In this document: piece by piece, positions 1-9,845 of the stretch
How positions within the stretch are numbered: the stretch's first letter is position 1
Layout: the number at the start of each line of letters is the position of its first letter
Assembly: GCA_029532415.1 (NCBI GenBank)
Contig: JAQOTA010000060.1
Location: forward strand, 2,852,001 to 2,916,000
Length of the DNA: 64,000 nt
DNA from: Marasmius tenuissimus
Taxonomy: Eukaryota; Basidiomycota; Agaricomycetes; Agaricales; Marasmiaceae
Direction: 5' to 3'
Notes under the pieces: model-generated
What the model was told of the DNA's origin: nothing
Databases searched by the model: none
What the model saw: the letters and a program-made list of their open reading frames with translations, nothing else
Program-made: the position numbers and the translations under genes

Positions 1-711
1 TCTCAAGGCCACTATCATGGAGCTGTGCGTGTAAGGGGGCAGTATCCTGGTACTCACTCAAGAGGCGGACTCACTTGGCCTGGTACTCCCCATAGTAGGT
101 CAGCCAAGCTTGGTGATATCTCTGGCGTCGCTGGTGGCTTGAACCATTGATCCTGGTCACAAAGCTTGATGCCTGATTCCTGAGATATTATTGTCAATTG
201 ACATCATCAGAAGCGGGCAAGACACTCACCAGTCCGTGAATATACCAACCTGTATCCCTCTAGTAACGACATAGTAGTCCTCAGGGCGCGACTTTGGCTC
301 AGCCTTCATTGTATTCGGATGCGGGATCTTTCCAGGCCCATATCGGAACTCATAATAAGTGGAGGGAGATTGGTTGTTGCCACTCCTGCTCCTGGCTTGC
401 AATCGAGAAGCCTGAGTCAATGGCACAGGACTAGAGGATGAGACGGAAGATTCAGAGGCCAAAGAGGGGGAGAGCTGCGACAACAGGGGCGGGTTAGATC
501 TAGACGTAGTGTGAGAGGCAGCAGTGACCACAGTGGGGGTATGGTCAACGTCGGAGTCCCTGGCAAAAGAGATTGTTGCGTCGTCATTAGGGTTGTCAGA
601 GTCGTCTTGAGCTGTGGACGGCGGTGATGTATTGGGCGTATCTCTACACGGACCTGGATGGGATGAATTTTCAATACCAGTCGTGACCGTGGTTGCTGTA
701 CGGGTGCTCAT
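1..711 (-). CDS. Ser/Thr-rich protein with RNase-H1-N-terminal-like (RHBD) domain, 3' part off the window
   Basis: Minus-strand gene, at least three exons: 711-230, 179-75 and 22 running off the window start. I chose the ATG at 711 because the open frame upstream of it contains no other ATG. Introns are 229-180 (GTGAGT...CTCAG) and 74-23 (GTGAGT...CACAG), and phases agree. Residues 1-140 are a Ser/Thr/Asp-rich, probably disordered region. It is followed by YYVVTRGIQVGIFTDW at the end of exon 1, continuing across the intron into a segment with VTRINGSSHQRRQRYHQAW. That Y-x-V-x-x-G-x-x-x-G-I-F-x-x-W pattern is the core of the RNase H1 N-terminal hybrid-binding / viroplasmin fold, which is widespread in Agaricomycete proteins lacking the RNase H catalytic domain. 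Whether a catalytic domain follows cannot be seen. The fold assignment is by motif; the role is not inferable. Confidence 0.7.
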
Positions 712-1902
712 TGTTATACGAGTGACGACTTCTGTGTCTTTGTGAGTCCAAAAAACTAACCTCAAGATAAGAGACACTTATGGCCACTGGGACTTTGCTC
801 TGTCACCATTCTTATGTGAGACCGTGTTTGAGTCTGAGATCGGACAGGCGTAGCTGTGAATGTAGGTTACATTAGAGATAAATTGTTTTGTAGTGTGGAG
901 GGTTACTTGTACCTGGAGCAGAGCAGCTAGACATTGTAGACTTTGCAGGGGTAGCAGTACAGAGAGGTGAGACATATGAGAGGTTAGGATGGGATCAGAG
1001 ATTGGATGGAAACAGAGTGCTGTGACCAAGGGGGCACGCCCTTGAAAAAAAAAGACCTAGGGTCGATTTTTTCTGAGCCACCGCCTAGAGAGACCCTCCC
1101 TCCCCTACGTAAGCTTCACACGCACCATATATGGTAGTTCCACGTGACTCTTTTCTCACACCTGAGTAAATCAACTTAAGCAAGAGTTGACTTTAACCAC
1201 TGGTTGAATTCTGCTATTTCTAGCATGTTTTCTAAACACACCTCTTGTTAATGGGATATTTTAATCAGCTTTGATGTCTCTGGTAATAAATCCATACATG
1301 TCTGCACCTTCACGTGTCTACTGCTGCTGTTCAATAATTGCAGATAGATAACCAAAACATTTACCAAGAAGCACACTTTACACCATTAATGACCTTTGAC
1401 AAGGGTTTTGCATTGAAAAAAATGTATGCCAGAGTCTTCTTGAGGCCACGAACATCTTCAATGTAGGTGGTTCCAAAAATTTTTTCATAGCCTCCGGCAG
1501 ACCCCCCTCCCTCCTACCCCCCGGTCAGGGATTCAATCCCGTGTGCCCCCTTGGCTGTGACTCTGATTCGATTCGGTCTTTCGACAATGCCAATCTGGGC
1601 CGTAAACAGAGATTGCTGTTTACCACATGACACCACGACGCATAAATGTTGGGTTCGTTCCTCCACCGGCAAAAACGCAGGCGCGTCGCCCAATGCCCAA
1701 TTTCCAAATTTGCAGCACCCTGAATCGTGTTGCAGCGTGAAGAGATGTGAGATCCCGAGATCTCGATACCTTGATAACTCAGTAAGCATTTTATCCGGCT
1801 GAATTTCAGTCGGAGTACGCTCACATATAAGCTTGAATTTTTTTGAGTATTTCTTTCATCCTTTTCCCTCTTCCTTTCGTCCTCCTCCAATTCATTGTGT
1901 CT
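712..1902. other. intergenic region without a supportable gene
   Basis: About 1.2 kb between two divergently placed genes. 1030-1480 is AT-rich with several short T runs and no open frame. Short frames at 1510-1830 on both strands overlap each other and have no introns or start context that support them. 1835-1902 becomes pyrimidine-rich (CCTTTTCCCTCTTCC and similar) directly before the ATG at 1903, as in many fungal core promoters. Confidence 0.5.
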
Positions 1903-3102
1903 ATGGGTCGTACGGTCAACATAAAGAAGAACACCTTCGCTGCCAAATACAATGTGGTTGCTCCAGCATCATCGACCCACAAGAAGAACAGAGCCACTCG
2001 AGCCAAACACCCAGGTCTCACACATGCGGAACGTGAACAGCGACACATCCAACACAGAGCCGACTATGTCAAGATCAAGCTAAAGATTGGTGCCCTCAGA
2101 CGATATGTCCGGGCAGAATGTGCTCAAATGAGCATCGAGTACGACAAGAAATCTCGTTATTTCCTGGATATGTTCTTCCAGGGTGGAGTTTGTGTGTCCA
2201 AGCTAGCAAACAAGCCCAACGGATACAATACTTTCAAGTCTAACAAAGCGCACAAGCTTCGCAAAGGTAAGAGCCACCTTGGTTCTCCATATCTGTTTTT
2301 AGTGTTGACGCTATTGTCATTCAGCCGGCGGACCCGCTATGACTCTCCAGGAGATTCATACGACGTTCAAGGCTGAGTATGACAGCCTGACACCTGCAGA
2401 GCGACAGAAAGGGGTCGAGGAATACAAGGCAAGACGAGATCTCAACACACAAGAGAAGTTGAAGTGCCCCAGCGTCAAGGAGAAGATAGCAGACAGTGCA
2501 GCTGCTGTGTCGCAGGTTGCTGGTATCGTGAGTTGTTTTTTTACCACACTGGTCAGAGGTCCTGAGGTCTGACTCCACTCTAGCTGAGAGGGCTCAAGGA
2601 ACGTGTCGGTATTGAAGGAATGGTACTTGTGGTGAAAAATTGGCCTGAGAAGATCATGAAGCCGCAATGGATCTTCAACGACCCTCACATCGAGCACTAC
2701 CTACCAACCATCGTCCGAGGTTGGAATACGGGCTACATTGGCAAGAAGGTCAAGGCATTGGCAGTCATTGGATGTGACCCCACCAGTAAGTCGTGTGTTT
2801 TAGAACAACATATGGAGATTCCGAGACTGATTTTTGTGCCTCGTTGCAGAGATTGTCAAGAGCCCTCGAGAACAACTTGATGCATTGAAGGCGGAATGCG
2901 CCCAACTCATTCAAGACACATTAGGTACATGTTAATGAGATGATGTCGAGATTGAGGACTAACGTCAAAGTGTCTAGATGAGGCATGTTTGACCCAAGAT
3001 GCTTCAATGCAACATGAACAATTCGACACACAGATCACCCTCCGTTACGGCATGGTTTGCAAAGGCTGGCCCAAAGGTCTCCCGTTCCAGAAACCGATGT
3101 AG
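1903..3102 (+). CDS. Conserved Agaricomycete-type protein of unknown function, 5 exons, 322 aa
   Basis: Exons 1903-2266, 2325-2527, 2584-2785, 2850-2924 and 2978-3102. All four introns are GT-AG, 51-64 bases long, and phases give one uninterrupted frame of 323 codons. Start chosen at MGRTVNIKKN, the first ATG in frame after a pyrimidine-rich tract. The N-terminus is very basic (Lys/Arg-rich, residues 1-65). The middle has a Lys/Arg/Glu-rich, likely helical segment around EYDSLTPAERQKGVEEYKARR. The C-terminus ends with a hydrophobic-aromatic stretch containing TLRYGMVCKGWPKGLPF. The 'Y-G-x-x-x-x-G-W-P-x-G-x-P-F' ending is one I associate with a large, unnamed family of Agaricomycete proteins; this is memory, not a search. 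No enzymatic motif is visible. No lesion is seen, so the gene may be functional. Confidence 0.75.
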
Positions 3103-3571
3103 CGCCTGCTATTAAAAAGCAGCTTCAGAGCCTTGTTTTTGTGCGATTTTAGCATAAAACAGATAAGAAATGACTAGGTAATACGAGTACTAGAGCGAGT
3201 CCCGAGCGGCTAGTAAAAGGCTCAGATCCTAGCATAAGGAAAGAATAGCGCCTCGGAGGCGTCTCTCCTTATCTCTGAAAACTGTAGGAGTCGTATAACT
3301 GAAGAAAGTATCACTTCAGAGGCACGACTAGGACCTGTAGTCATATCAAGGGAATATCTCCAGTGGCTCGGAGGCATCGTACTAAGGATTAGAACAACAG
3401 AATCAGACTTGACGAAGACCCCTACTAGAAGGGATAGACAGAGAAGGTCACCGCAGAAGCATGGATGGTCGGAGAACGAGACTAAGTCGAGCCTCAGAAG
3501 CTGGTATAAGGTCAAGGCCTCACTTTGTGGGCATGATTGATTCAAGTATACTAAGTATACTACCGGTTACC
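3103..3571. other. intergenic, start of a stretch with dispersed CGGAGGC motifs
   Basis: No supportable gene. A minus-strand frame at 3222-3545 has no plausible protein composition. The stretch holds CCTCGGAGGC-like palindromes near 3248 and 3366 and variants near 3307 and 3490, the first of a series that continues to about 5600. Confidence 0.4.
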
Positions 3572-4529
3572 CTAGTCATTCATATTGGCTAGAGCTACCT
3601 CATCCCAACCGAAGTAATTATCTACGTCGGAGTCTTCAGGATAATGAGAATCAATGGAGGTGTCATGATCTAGATAATCGGTATAGAACGGATCGCAGAA
3701 AATAGGATTATAGAAAGAAAAGGATTGAGAGAGCCAACGACCCATGAGAGGGGAGTACTTGAAGAACGAGAGCTTGGTATAGTCAAGCTTTGGAGGCGCT
3801 GGACGTTCAGCACAACTGGCGACTGCATCGATCCAAGCGTTGACGGCTCCAGGAGTACGGGCAGTTTTGAAGTCGAGGAAACCGACTCGAGCAATGGACT
3901 CGGCGACCATGTCAATAACAGACCTGGCGTCATGAGGAATGAAGTGGTCAAAGGTGTCCTCGCAGAGATAGATTTCGTCCTGGATCATGTCGTAACGAAT
4001 CACGTAGCCCCAGTAGATGGACCTGTGGCGACTGAGGAAGAACTGCTGGAAGATGATTCCGAGGATAGCCTCTCGTTCTGCGTCGAGTGGAATGGGTAGG
4101 ATGATGCGGCGCTCCTTGATCTTATTAGAGTAGTCTTCTGGATACCACCAGAGCTTATACAGCTCTGAAGAGGAAGTCAGAAGGCCGCCTCGGAGTTTAG
4201 AGAATTGAAAGACTTACTATAGAGCAAGTTGCAGAAGTGATCTTCAATATTGTGCAGGCGTGCCATAGTGCGCTCAGGGGGAAAGTAAGCAAGGAAATGG
4301 GGACGACCTAGTATTTGCTTATACTGACCTCTGGACTTGCCGCGGAAGTGGAAATTTTACTTCGGAAACTAGGAAATTAGCGCTTCGGAGGCGTGGATCC
4401 GAACCAGGCACTGGGCACTAAACAATGACCGAGAAGTGATCGAAGGAATTGCCCCGTAGACGTACCTCCATTGTACTCATACATGGAGATGTTGACTGTA
4501 CGAAGGACATAGTTGGTGCTGGTAGCCAT
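3572..4529 (-). CDS. Hypothetical protein, 3 exons, 255 aa, function unknown
   Basis: Minus-strand exons 4529-4466, 4328-4218 and 4164-3572. Introns 4465-4329 (GTACGT...CAGAG, 137 bases) and 4217-4165 (GTAAGT...TTCAG, 53 bases). Phases give 256 codons without interruption. Start MATSTNYVLR; if intron 1 were wrong, the next in-frame start is the Met at 4266 (MARLHNIEDH). The protein is rich in aromatic and acidic residues. Its central part has HFCNLLYKLYKLWWYPEDY, then IILPIPLDAEREAILGIIFQ and a Cys/Asp/His-containing segment EIYLCEDTFDHFIPHDARS. The C-terminal 40 residues are strongly acidic (Asp/Glu/Tyr). I do not recognise a family. Both introns contain CGGAGGC-like motifs that also litter the surrounding DNA, while the exons do not, so the gene may belong to, or have been captured by, the repetitive sequence around it. 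Confidence 0.6.
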
Positions 4530-5845
4530 ACGCAGCGCTCGACTGCATTGGAAGGCAAGGGACTAAGAAAGAAAGGAATGGTGTACCAAAGAATCGAGTA
4601 GGAGTTCTGGCTGAACCATTGAACTATTACCCGGTATCTAAGGTACCAAGATTGGATATAGTGGGGCGGCCATATGGATGACAGGATGTCAGAATTATCT
4701 GACATACAGAAAGGACATCAACCTGGCTATGGATGGCTGGGTAAATTAAGGAATATAGGAATCTACTAGCACTTCGGAGGCAAGTACTTTGCTTCAAACG
4801 AAGGGAGTATATGCTTCGGAGGCAGACAAGAAAGGATGACCTATGAAGATTGAAGAGTCTAGAACCGGAGAATCAATGCTGCGGAGGCAGATAGGCAGAA
4901 CGGAACCATCGATAGGAGAGACCCGGAAGAAAAGAATGTTAGAGAATGTTCGAGGCTGATGATACTTCCGAAGCAAATTATTGGTTTTGACTTTGGGGTT
5001 CAAAAGCGTAGATTAAACACAAAACTCTCCAAGTATATTCCAAAGTAGGTAGTTTATGCCTCCGAGGCACGGTTTATTCGATATTTGTACCATTTGGTAG
5101 AATTAGAGCATCCCAGGGTATATAAGCAGTGGGGTTTTCATCAAGAATCCCCAAGCAATCCGTACGATTAGTATTCAGAGGATACGAAGCTATTCCACTT
5201 GTTGGGTAGTTAGTTGACTCGGGAGCGCTTCTGGAGAGACATTAGAACGGAATAGAACTTAGTTTGCCCAAAACCTAGAAAATCCATTGAACACTTGCTT
5301 GACCTTGACTTTGCATTGTTTGTCTGCGATGCCGACTTGACTGGCTGAGCTATTGTTGAACTTCCGAAGCTAATTGGGCTGAGGATATTGTTCGCCGTTG
5401 ACAGTTGGTCTTCGGTCATTGACAGACTTGATTGGAGTCTTATTGCCATTGTTTGATTTGATTGTCTTGTTGCCCCTCGCTGTTCGAGTGGTTCTGAAGC
5501 TAGTTGAAGCCTAAGAACGCACTTCTGAAGCACCAAACAAACTCTACACTCCCGAAACAACCTATAAACCTCTCTTCCGAACCTCACTTTTGACCTCCGA
5601 ACTGGTTTCAGAGGCGAAGCTACCTTAGTTGGATAGTTTCTTGAGTCAGATTTCCTTCAGCCTACTATTGCAGTCTGGCTAAGAGCGGAACCTACGATCA
5701 ACGCCGATCCCCGATTCCCGCACCCTTCAGCTACACTCTTGAGTGTTGGGAGGATTTGACCTATGAGTTAGATTTTATTATACACCGCGAGTGGCGCTTT
5801 ACACCGAGCTCATTCAGTCAGGTGGACAGCCTCTTTCAGTTATGA
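4530..5845. other. motif-rich non-coding stretch, possible LTR-like or promoter sequence
   Basis: No supportable gene. CTTCGGAGGC or its inverse (GCCTCCGAAG) and close variants recur near 4770, 4810, 4875, 4970, 5056, 5361, 5492, 5520 and 5575-5610. A TATATAAG box lies at 5119-5126 and is followed by a stretch that could be a transcript leader. Dispersed CTTCCGAAGC palindromes plus a TATA box recall LTRs of fungal retrotransposons, but I found no TG...CA ends, target duplication, primer-binding site or gag/pol frame, so an LTR is only a possibility. Confidence 0.35.
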
Positions 5846-6774
5846 GATGCGTGGCATGATGGTCATGCAAGGTTTCAAAAGCTTGACAACACGGAGTTTA
5901 GCGCTTGGAGGGAGGGTCAAGACAAGGGTATCGAGGAGGGGTCAGTCATTGTCAAGGTCCAGAAAACACACTCTGATGCTGGAACAAAGCAGGGGAGCAA
6001 GGGGAAGGGGAAGGCTACTGGCAAAGGGAAGGCAAAGGCTATTGAGGAGGATTCTGAGGATCCCAACAATGAATCAGCCTCTGAAAAGTCGGACGTAACG
6101 GAAGCTGTACCTCCCCCTCCAGTACCGGTATGTCATTTCCACCTGTCGTGTACTCGAAATGGCCTGACCACTGTTCACAGGATGTACAGGCAGGTTCCTC
6201 CTCTTCCAAGAAGAAGAAGAGGGCCCCACCAAAAGCCAAGTATGCCAAGAAAGTCGACATCATGACTCTGGACTCACAGCCCTCCACGACCTCTGATCCA
6301 GCCACGCCATCAACCTCAGAAATCCCCCCTCCAAGGCCTCAGCCCCGGCGTATACTGTCTGAGCGCGAACGCTCATCTCCTCCGGCCCCGAATGCTCCAA
6401 CCATGGAGGAGAATGCTGGGACAACTGCTCAGGGGAACTCGATGAGCAGCGATGTTGGAGGTTCATTATCCCATGAATCTGGTCCATCAGACTTTGACAT
6501 CGCAACTGTCAATTCTCAACTACGCGGAGTGCAGGATCTGGTGCCCGCTGACTCGGCGCCGGCAGTTGCGACTCCAAGTACCTCAGCCCCAGCTTCTGGT
6601 CGAGGGGAGAAGCGCAAGGAGCCCATGCCTGGTGCTCACGCTGCTGGTTCAGGTGACACCGTGCCCACCCGGCCAAGGCGTGCTCGCATTCCAACTGTAA
6701 AGCAGCACTTGGGTGCTGATTCTCATCCTGCCTCTTGTGATCGGGGACAAGCTTCTGAAGGGGGGGATTCTTAA
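5846..6774 (+). pseudogene. 5'-truncated gene for a disordered, Lys- then Pro/Ser-rich protein
   Basis: Open frame 5846-6127, intron 6128-6180 (GTATGT...TTCACAG), exon 6181-6774 ending in TAA. The two parts share phase. The frame begins directly after an in-frame TGA at 5843-5845 and has no ATG until about 6262, so the start is missing, or lies in an upstream exon joined through an acceptor I cannot place. The first part is Lys/Gly-rich (GSKGKGKATGKGKAKA) and then acidic. After the intron comes a basic patch (SSSSKKKKRAPPKAKYAKK) that could serve as a nuclear localisation signal, then about 170 residues of Pro/Ser/Thr/Ala-rich disordered sequence ending near RPRRARIPTVKQHLG. No catalytic or zinc-binding motif is seen. 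It could be the C-terminal tail of a larger nuclear protein; the family is not recognised. Confidence 0.5.
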
Positions 6775-8040
6775 ATGATATGCAATGTATCTCGCTCAAT
6801 CTGTGTATTTTGTAATCAAGTTTTCTTTATTCATTTTTTGATGTCTATTGCGGCCCAAGTAGTGATATAAACAAAGGTACGGTTGTTCTTTGACAACGGT
6901 TGGCGAGCGCAATTGAGAAGAATATTAAGCTGTGACTCTGTAAGCAAAAGATTCTTGAAGCAAAGACAAGGACTTCATACCTATAAACCGAATAGCCAGA
7001 ACGGCGATGGCTACCCTCCAAGCAAGCATTTCGCTATGATTAAGAGGTAAAGGTCAGCTTTCATTGTGCTGGGGACCACAAGTAAAAAGAAATGCACCCA
7101 TCGTATCTTCCCGAACCAGGCTACAAGTCCTTCCTCCAACACCCTTTTCATCCCAATTCTCCACATACTCTGTGCCATAGAGAAAGCTTGAGTTCGATAG
7201 ACAAGCAAAGTGGAGGGCGTTATTCGATTTTTTGGAAGTTTGAACATGTTCTATTCAGCGAGAAGGTAAGGATAAGGAACGGGAGAAGAACAGAGAAGCT
7301 CATTTACCTGACCACAAGATGTAAGTGTTGAATCTGTGGACTATATTTAGATCCCGGTATATCCGAAGTCCCGGTTCATACTTCCCGCCATCATATTATG
7401 CAGGACTATTGTTCCATTTATCATTTCTACTTATGATCATATGTACAATTTTCATTGTCGTCCCTATATGGTATTTAATATAGTCTCTACATGTATATAA
7501 GCTCATAGTTCTCTACCTGAATCTACAGTGTGCTTGAGCTTCTACGTCTCGCCTCTATCTCTCTAAACTCCTCTCTGGTAAGTAGTAGTGTAGCCATGTT
7601 GTAGTCCTCTGCGCTAGGCGTCATGCCAGCTCATCAGTAAGAAATGTGAGGGTGGAAATGTGTGATAGGGATACGTGAAGAAGGAAGGACAGTGTATGAG
7701 TATGACAGCGATGAGAGAGAGATGAGGATGGCGAAGCGCCGAACGATGGTGAGGGAACGATGAGTCAAAATGTGCCGAAAAAGGTAAGGGATCACGAGTT
7801 GTGTCGGGTTGAGGGCGGGAAGGCGGGAGTCTACATGGCGCTCAGAGACTTGAGGGAAAGCTAGGGGGGAAATATTGAGGATATCGAGGAATTATTGAGA
7901 AGATATCGGGAATCCGGGAAAAAGACTCCAGGTACCACAAACTGCCAGACACAACCGGCGTGGACGTGCCCACTGATTTGTGGTCCTAGGTAGGGACGCT
8001 CAGGTGAAGTTCAAGGCATCTTCAAAGTGACCTCACCTGT
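6775..8040. other. intergenic region without a supportable gene
   Basis: About 1.3 kb of mixed composition. Small frames on both strands overlap and have no splice structure or recognisable protein composition. 7320-7600 is AT-rich with short TA-rich stretches; 7640-7930 is purine-rich (GGGAAG, GATGAGG). Confidence 0.4.
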
Positions 8041-8230
8041 ACAGGCTGTCCCAGGAATATCTTGGGACTACCAAATTTACAAGTTGTACCAGGTTCGTTC
8101 GGGCGAACCTGGCAACTTGAACTGGCTTGGAGCCGCCTGGGACAACCTGGGGTCCCTGGGGTGACCGGGGAATCCGGTCCGGTGGTCGCATTCCCAGGTT
8201 GCCCCAGCGCCAGACCCCGTTTTCCTGATA
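8041..8230. repeat. cluster of nested inverted repeats built on CCAGG/CCTGG
   Basis: A perfect hairpin CCAGGTTCG-6 nt-CGAACCTGG lies at 8089-8112 and its stem is extended by AAGTTG (8081-8086) and CAACTT (8113-8118). GTCCCA...TGGGAC brackets 8048-8068. CAACCTGGG (8143-8151) pairs with CCCAGGTTG (8193-8201), enclosing GACCGG (8163-8168) and CCGGTC (8174-8179). The block is GC-richer than its surroundings and sits directly before the left edge of the tandem array. It could be a small non-autonomous element or a structure-prone junction. Confidence 0.6.
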
Positions 8231-8326
8231 GGCTCATTGGGGCAAGCCCGGATTCGTGAAAGACTGGCGTACATATCTTCCAACGTCTCCCGTGGACACC
8301 TTCACATGTTGATGTGCATTCTTTAG

Positions 8327-8376
8327 ATAACTTGGTCTCGGAGGCAGTTGCGACCCGCACAGATAATTTATACTAG
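8327..8376 (+). pseudogene. remnant of a family-1 last exon (stub 1)
   Basis: After an acceptor CTTTAG at 8321-8326 the frame reads NLVSEAVATRTDNLY and stops at TAG 8374-8376. It matches the last exon of the intact family-1 genes (NLFSETVTRVDNLGYSVAAC in copy A). The residue pattern after NL is disrupted by the early stop, although DNA similar to the rest of the exon follows. No earlier family-1 exon is found upstream, so this is the left-most scar of the array. Confidence 0.6.
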
Positions 8377-8486
8377 TACTCAATCTATAGTTGCATGTCA
8401 CTTCGTATTTCAGTGTGTCTCGACCTTTTTCCCAGCTCGCTTGATATGTATATCTAATATTGTTTTCAAGGTGAAGTTGATATATA

Positions 8487-8867
8487 CTACGAACAGACGC
8501 TGTAGTGATGTAAAGAATCAAATCGGCAAATGTCTGGCTTGCACAAACCTATTATGCACCCACAAGGACACACATCAAGATAACTTTGGTCCGACCGGAT
8601 GATTGCAAAACTTCGACCGTACAACATATCCTTTGACTCCTTGATCTCAACAGGCACGGGAAGATGGGGTTGCTGCTGAGATTTTCGACGAGTGCGGTAC
8701 ATAGCGAGGGAGAGCACCAGCTGGAAGTTCGAATTCATCCTTCGTATTCTTGATTCCTTCGATAGGTTTGGCCGCGTCGATTGAGATATATAGAATAGTC
8801 GTAGCCTCCAGAATGACCTAGCTCGGACTCGGCGGGCGCCTGAGATCACCAGATGGAGGTATGGCAA
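8487..8867 (-). other. unit-1 flank with weak minus-strand frame
   Basis: The minus-strand frame includes SYLDVCPCGCIIGLC, shared in part with the homologous place in unit 3 (SYFDVCPCGCAIAI near 27820). That block lies between the convergent 3' ends of families 1 and 2 in every unit. Its conservation could reflect coding or untranslated sequence; in unit 2 the frame differs. I do not call a gene. Confidence 0.25.
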
Positions 8868-9077
8868 AGATATGTTGACTGCGAACCTACGAGGATAGAC
8901 GATGGCCCGCTCGTGGAACTCGTGAAAGACGAGGTTGAAGATGGAGTAGGTGACAGGTTTGCAGTTGTGGTGTGCGTGCAGATACGCCTTCTGAGAAACC
9001 GGTTCTCTGGAGACAGTGATGGTTCGTGTACAAGGGCCGACGGGGGAGCTATAACAGGGATGGTAAGTTTTGTACAG

Positions 9078-9140
9078 ACTTTTTTCTTGGAGACTCTGGC
9101 GCGAGCTGATGCTTTAGATCACTCTGTGATTGCATGCTAG
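9078..9140 (+). pseudogene. remnant of a family-1 last exon (stub 2)
   Basis: After an acceptor TGTACAG the frame reads TFFLETLARADALDHSVIAC and stops at TAG 9138-9140. This is the last exon of family 1 (compare FSETVTRADDLGYSVAA in copy C). The DNA immediately upstream does not resemble the preceding family-1 exon. Together with stub 1 it shows that the left edge of the array suffered two truncations only about 0.75 kb apart. Confidence 0.65.
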
Positions 9141-9324
9141 TTTATTTTCTGTACTCTCGACTGTTGTTTGCTGCCTAATTGATAACCATTCAACTTCTGG
9201 ATGTCTACGCTATTTCGGAAGTTGCGTATCGTCTACCATTTCTGCGGTCTGCTACCAGCTTTTTCAGCTTGGATTTCGTACCCCCATGGTACAATCTACT
9301 GATGTTCGCGTCAAATAATCCGTG

Positions 9325-9690
9325 TTAATGACTGAGAGGAGCCGTTTTTACCTGAAAAGGTGGAGTGAACCCTCGACCTCGCTCTCCCCGTGCGTAAGTA
9401 ACAGTCTTTCCTAGGCCGACAGTACACTGGGCCTGTTGGGTAACAAAAATGGCATCCTTCATACCCTGACCGATAATGCTCATCGACCCGACGTCGGGAC
9501 GGGGAAGATCCCATAAAAGTCCGAGACCACTGAATAATACCGCATGGGTTCTATACATACAGAGGACAATCGGGCAGACTTTCGAATCACGAATATTCGT
9601 GTTAGGAGAAGAAGAACGGATGAGCCCTAGTGTATCTGTACCAAGCGGCAAGGGGAACCTCTCAAACCGCGAGACTCCTTACCAGATCCT
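9325..9690 (-). pseudogene. possible gene fragment of unknown function
   Basis: A minus-strand frame containing DSKVCPIVLCMYRTHAVLF and SGLGLLWDLPRPDVGSMSII looks like real protein rather than a shadow: no in-frame stop over about 105 codons and a balanced hydrophobic pattern. A possible intron (GTAAGG...TACAG, about 9640-9685) joins it to an upstream piece in a compatible phase, but that upstream frame soon meets stops. The segment is not found in the other units, so it is either an insertion or a part of the unit lost elsewhere. The family is not recognised. Confidence 0.35.
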
Positions 9691-9845
9691 GTTTGAAAGC
9701 GACGTCCAAGAAAGATTTAAGCGCTTTACGCCTCCCGCTTGGACTCCATGTCCTGAGAGATTGGAAGTTAGGGACCAGAAGATACCACGCAAATAGAGAG
9801 AACATGTACGACTTGACCAAACCGTCGGAGATGTCGATGGTAGGC

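Noticed and set aside
1520..1550. GGGATTCAATCCC, resembling a tRNA T-arm
   Set aside because: It is only a short palindrome. No acceptor stem, D-arm or anticodon arm can be formed around it on either strand.
3222..5610. Complete LTR retrotransposon
   Set aside because: No gag, protease, reverse transcriptase or integrase motif, no paired LTRs and no primer-binding site were found. At most a solo LTR-like sequence is possible.
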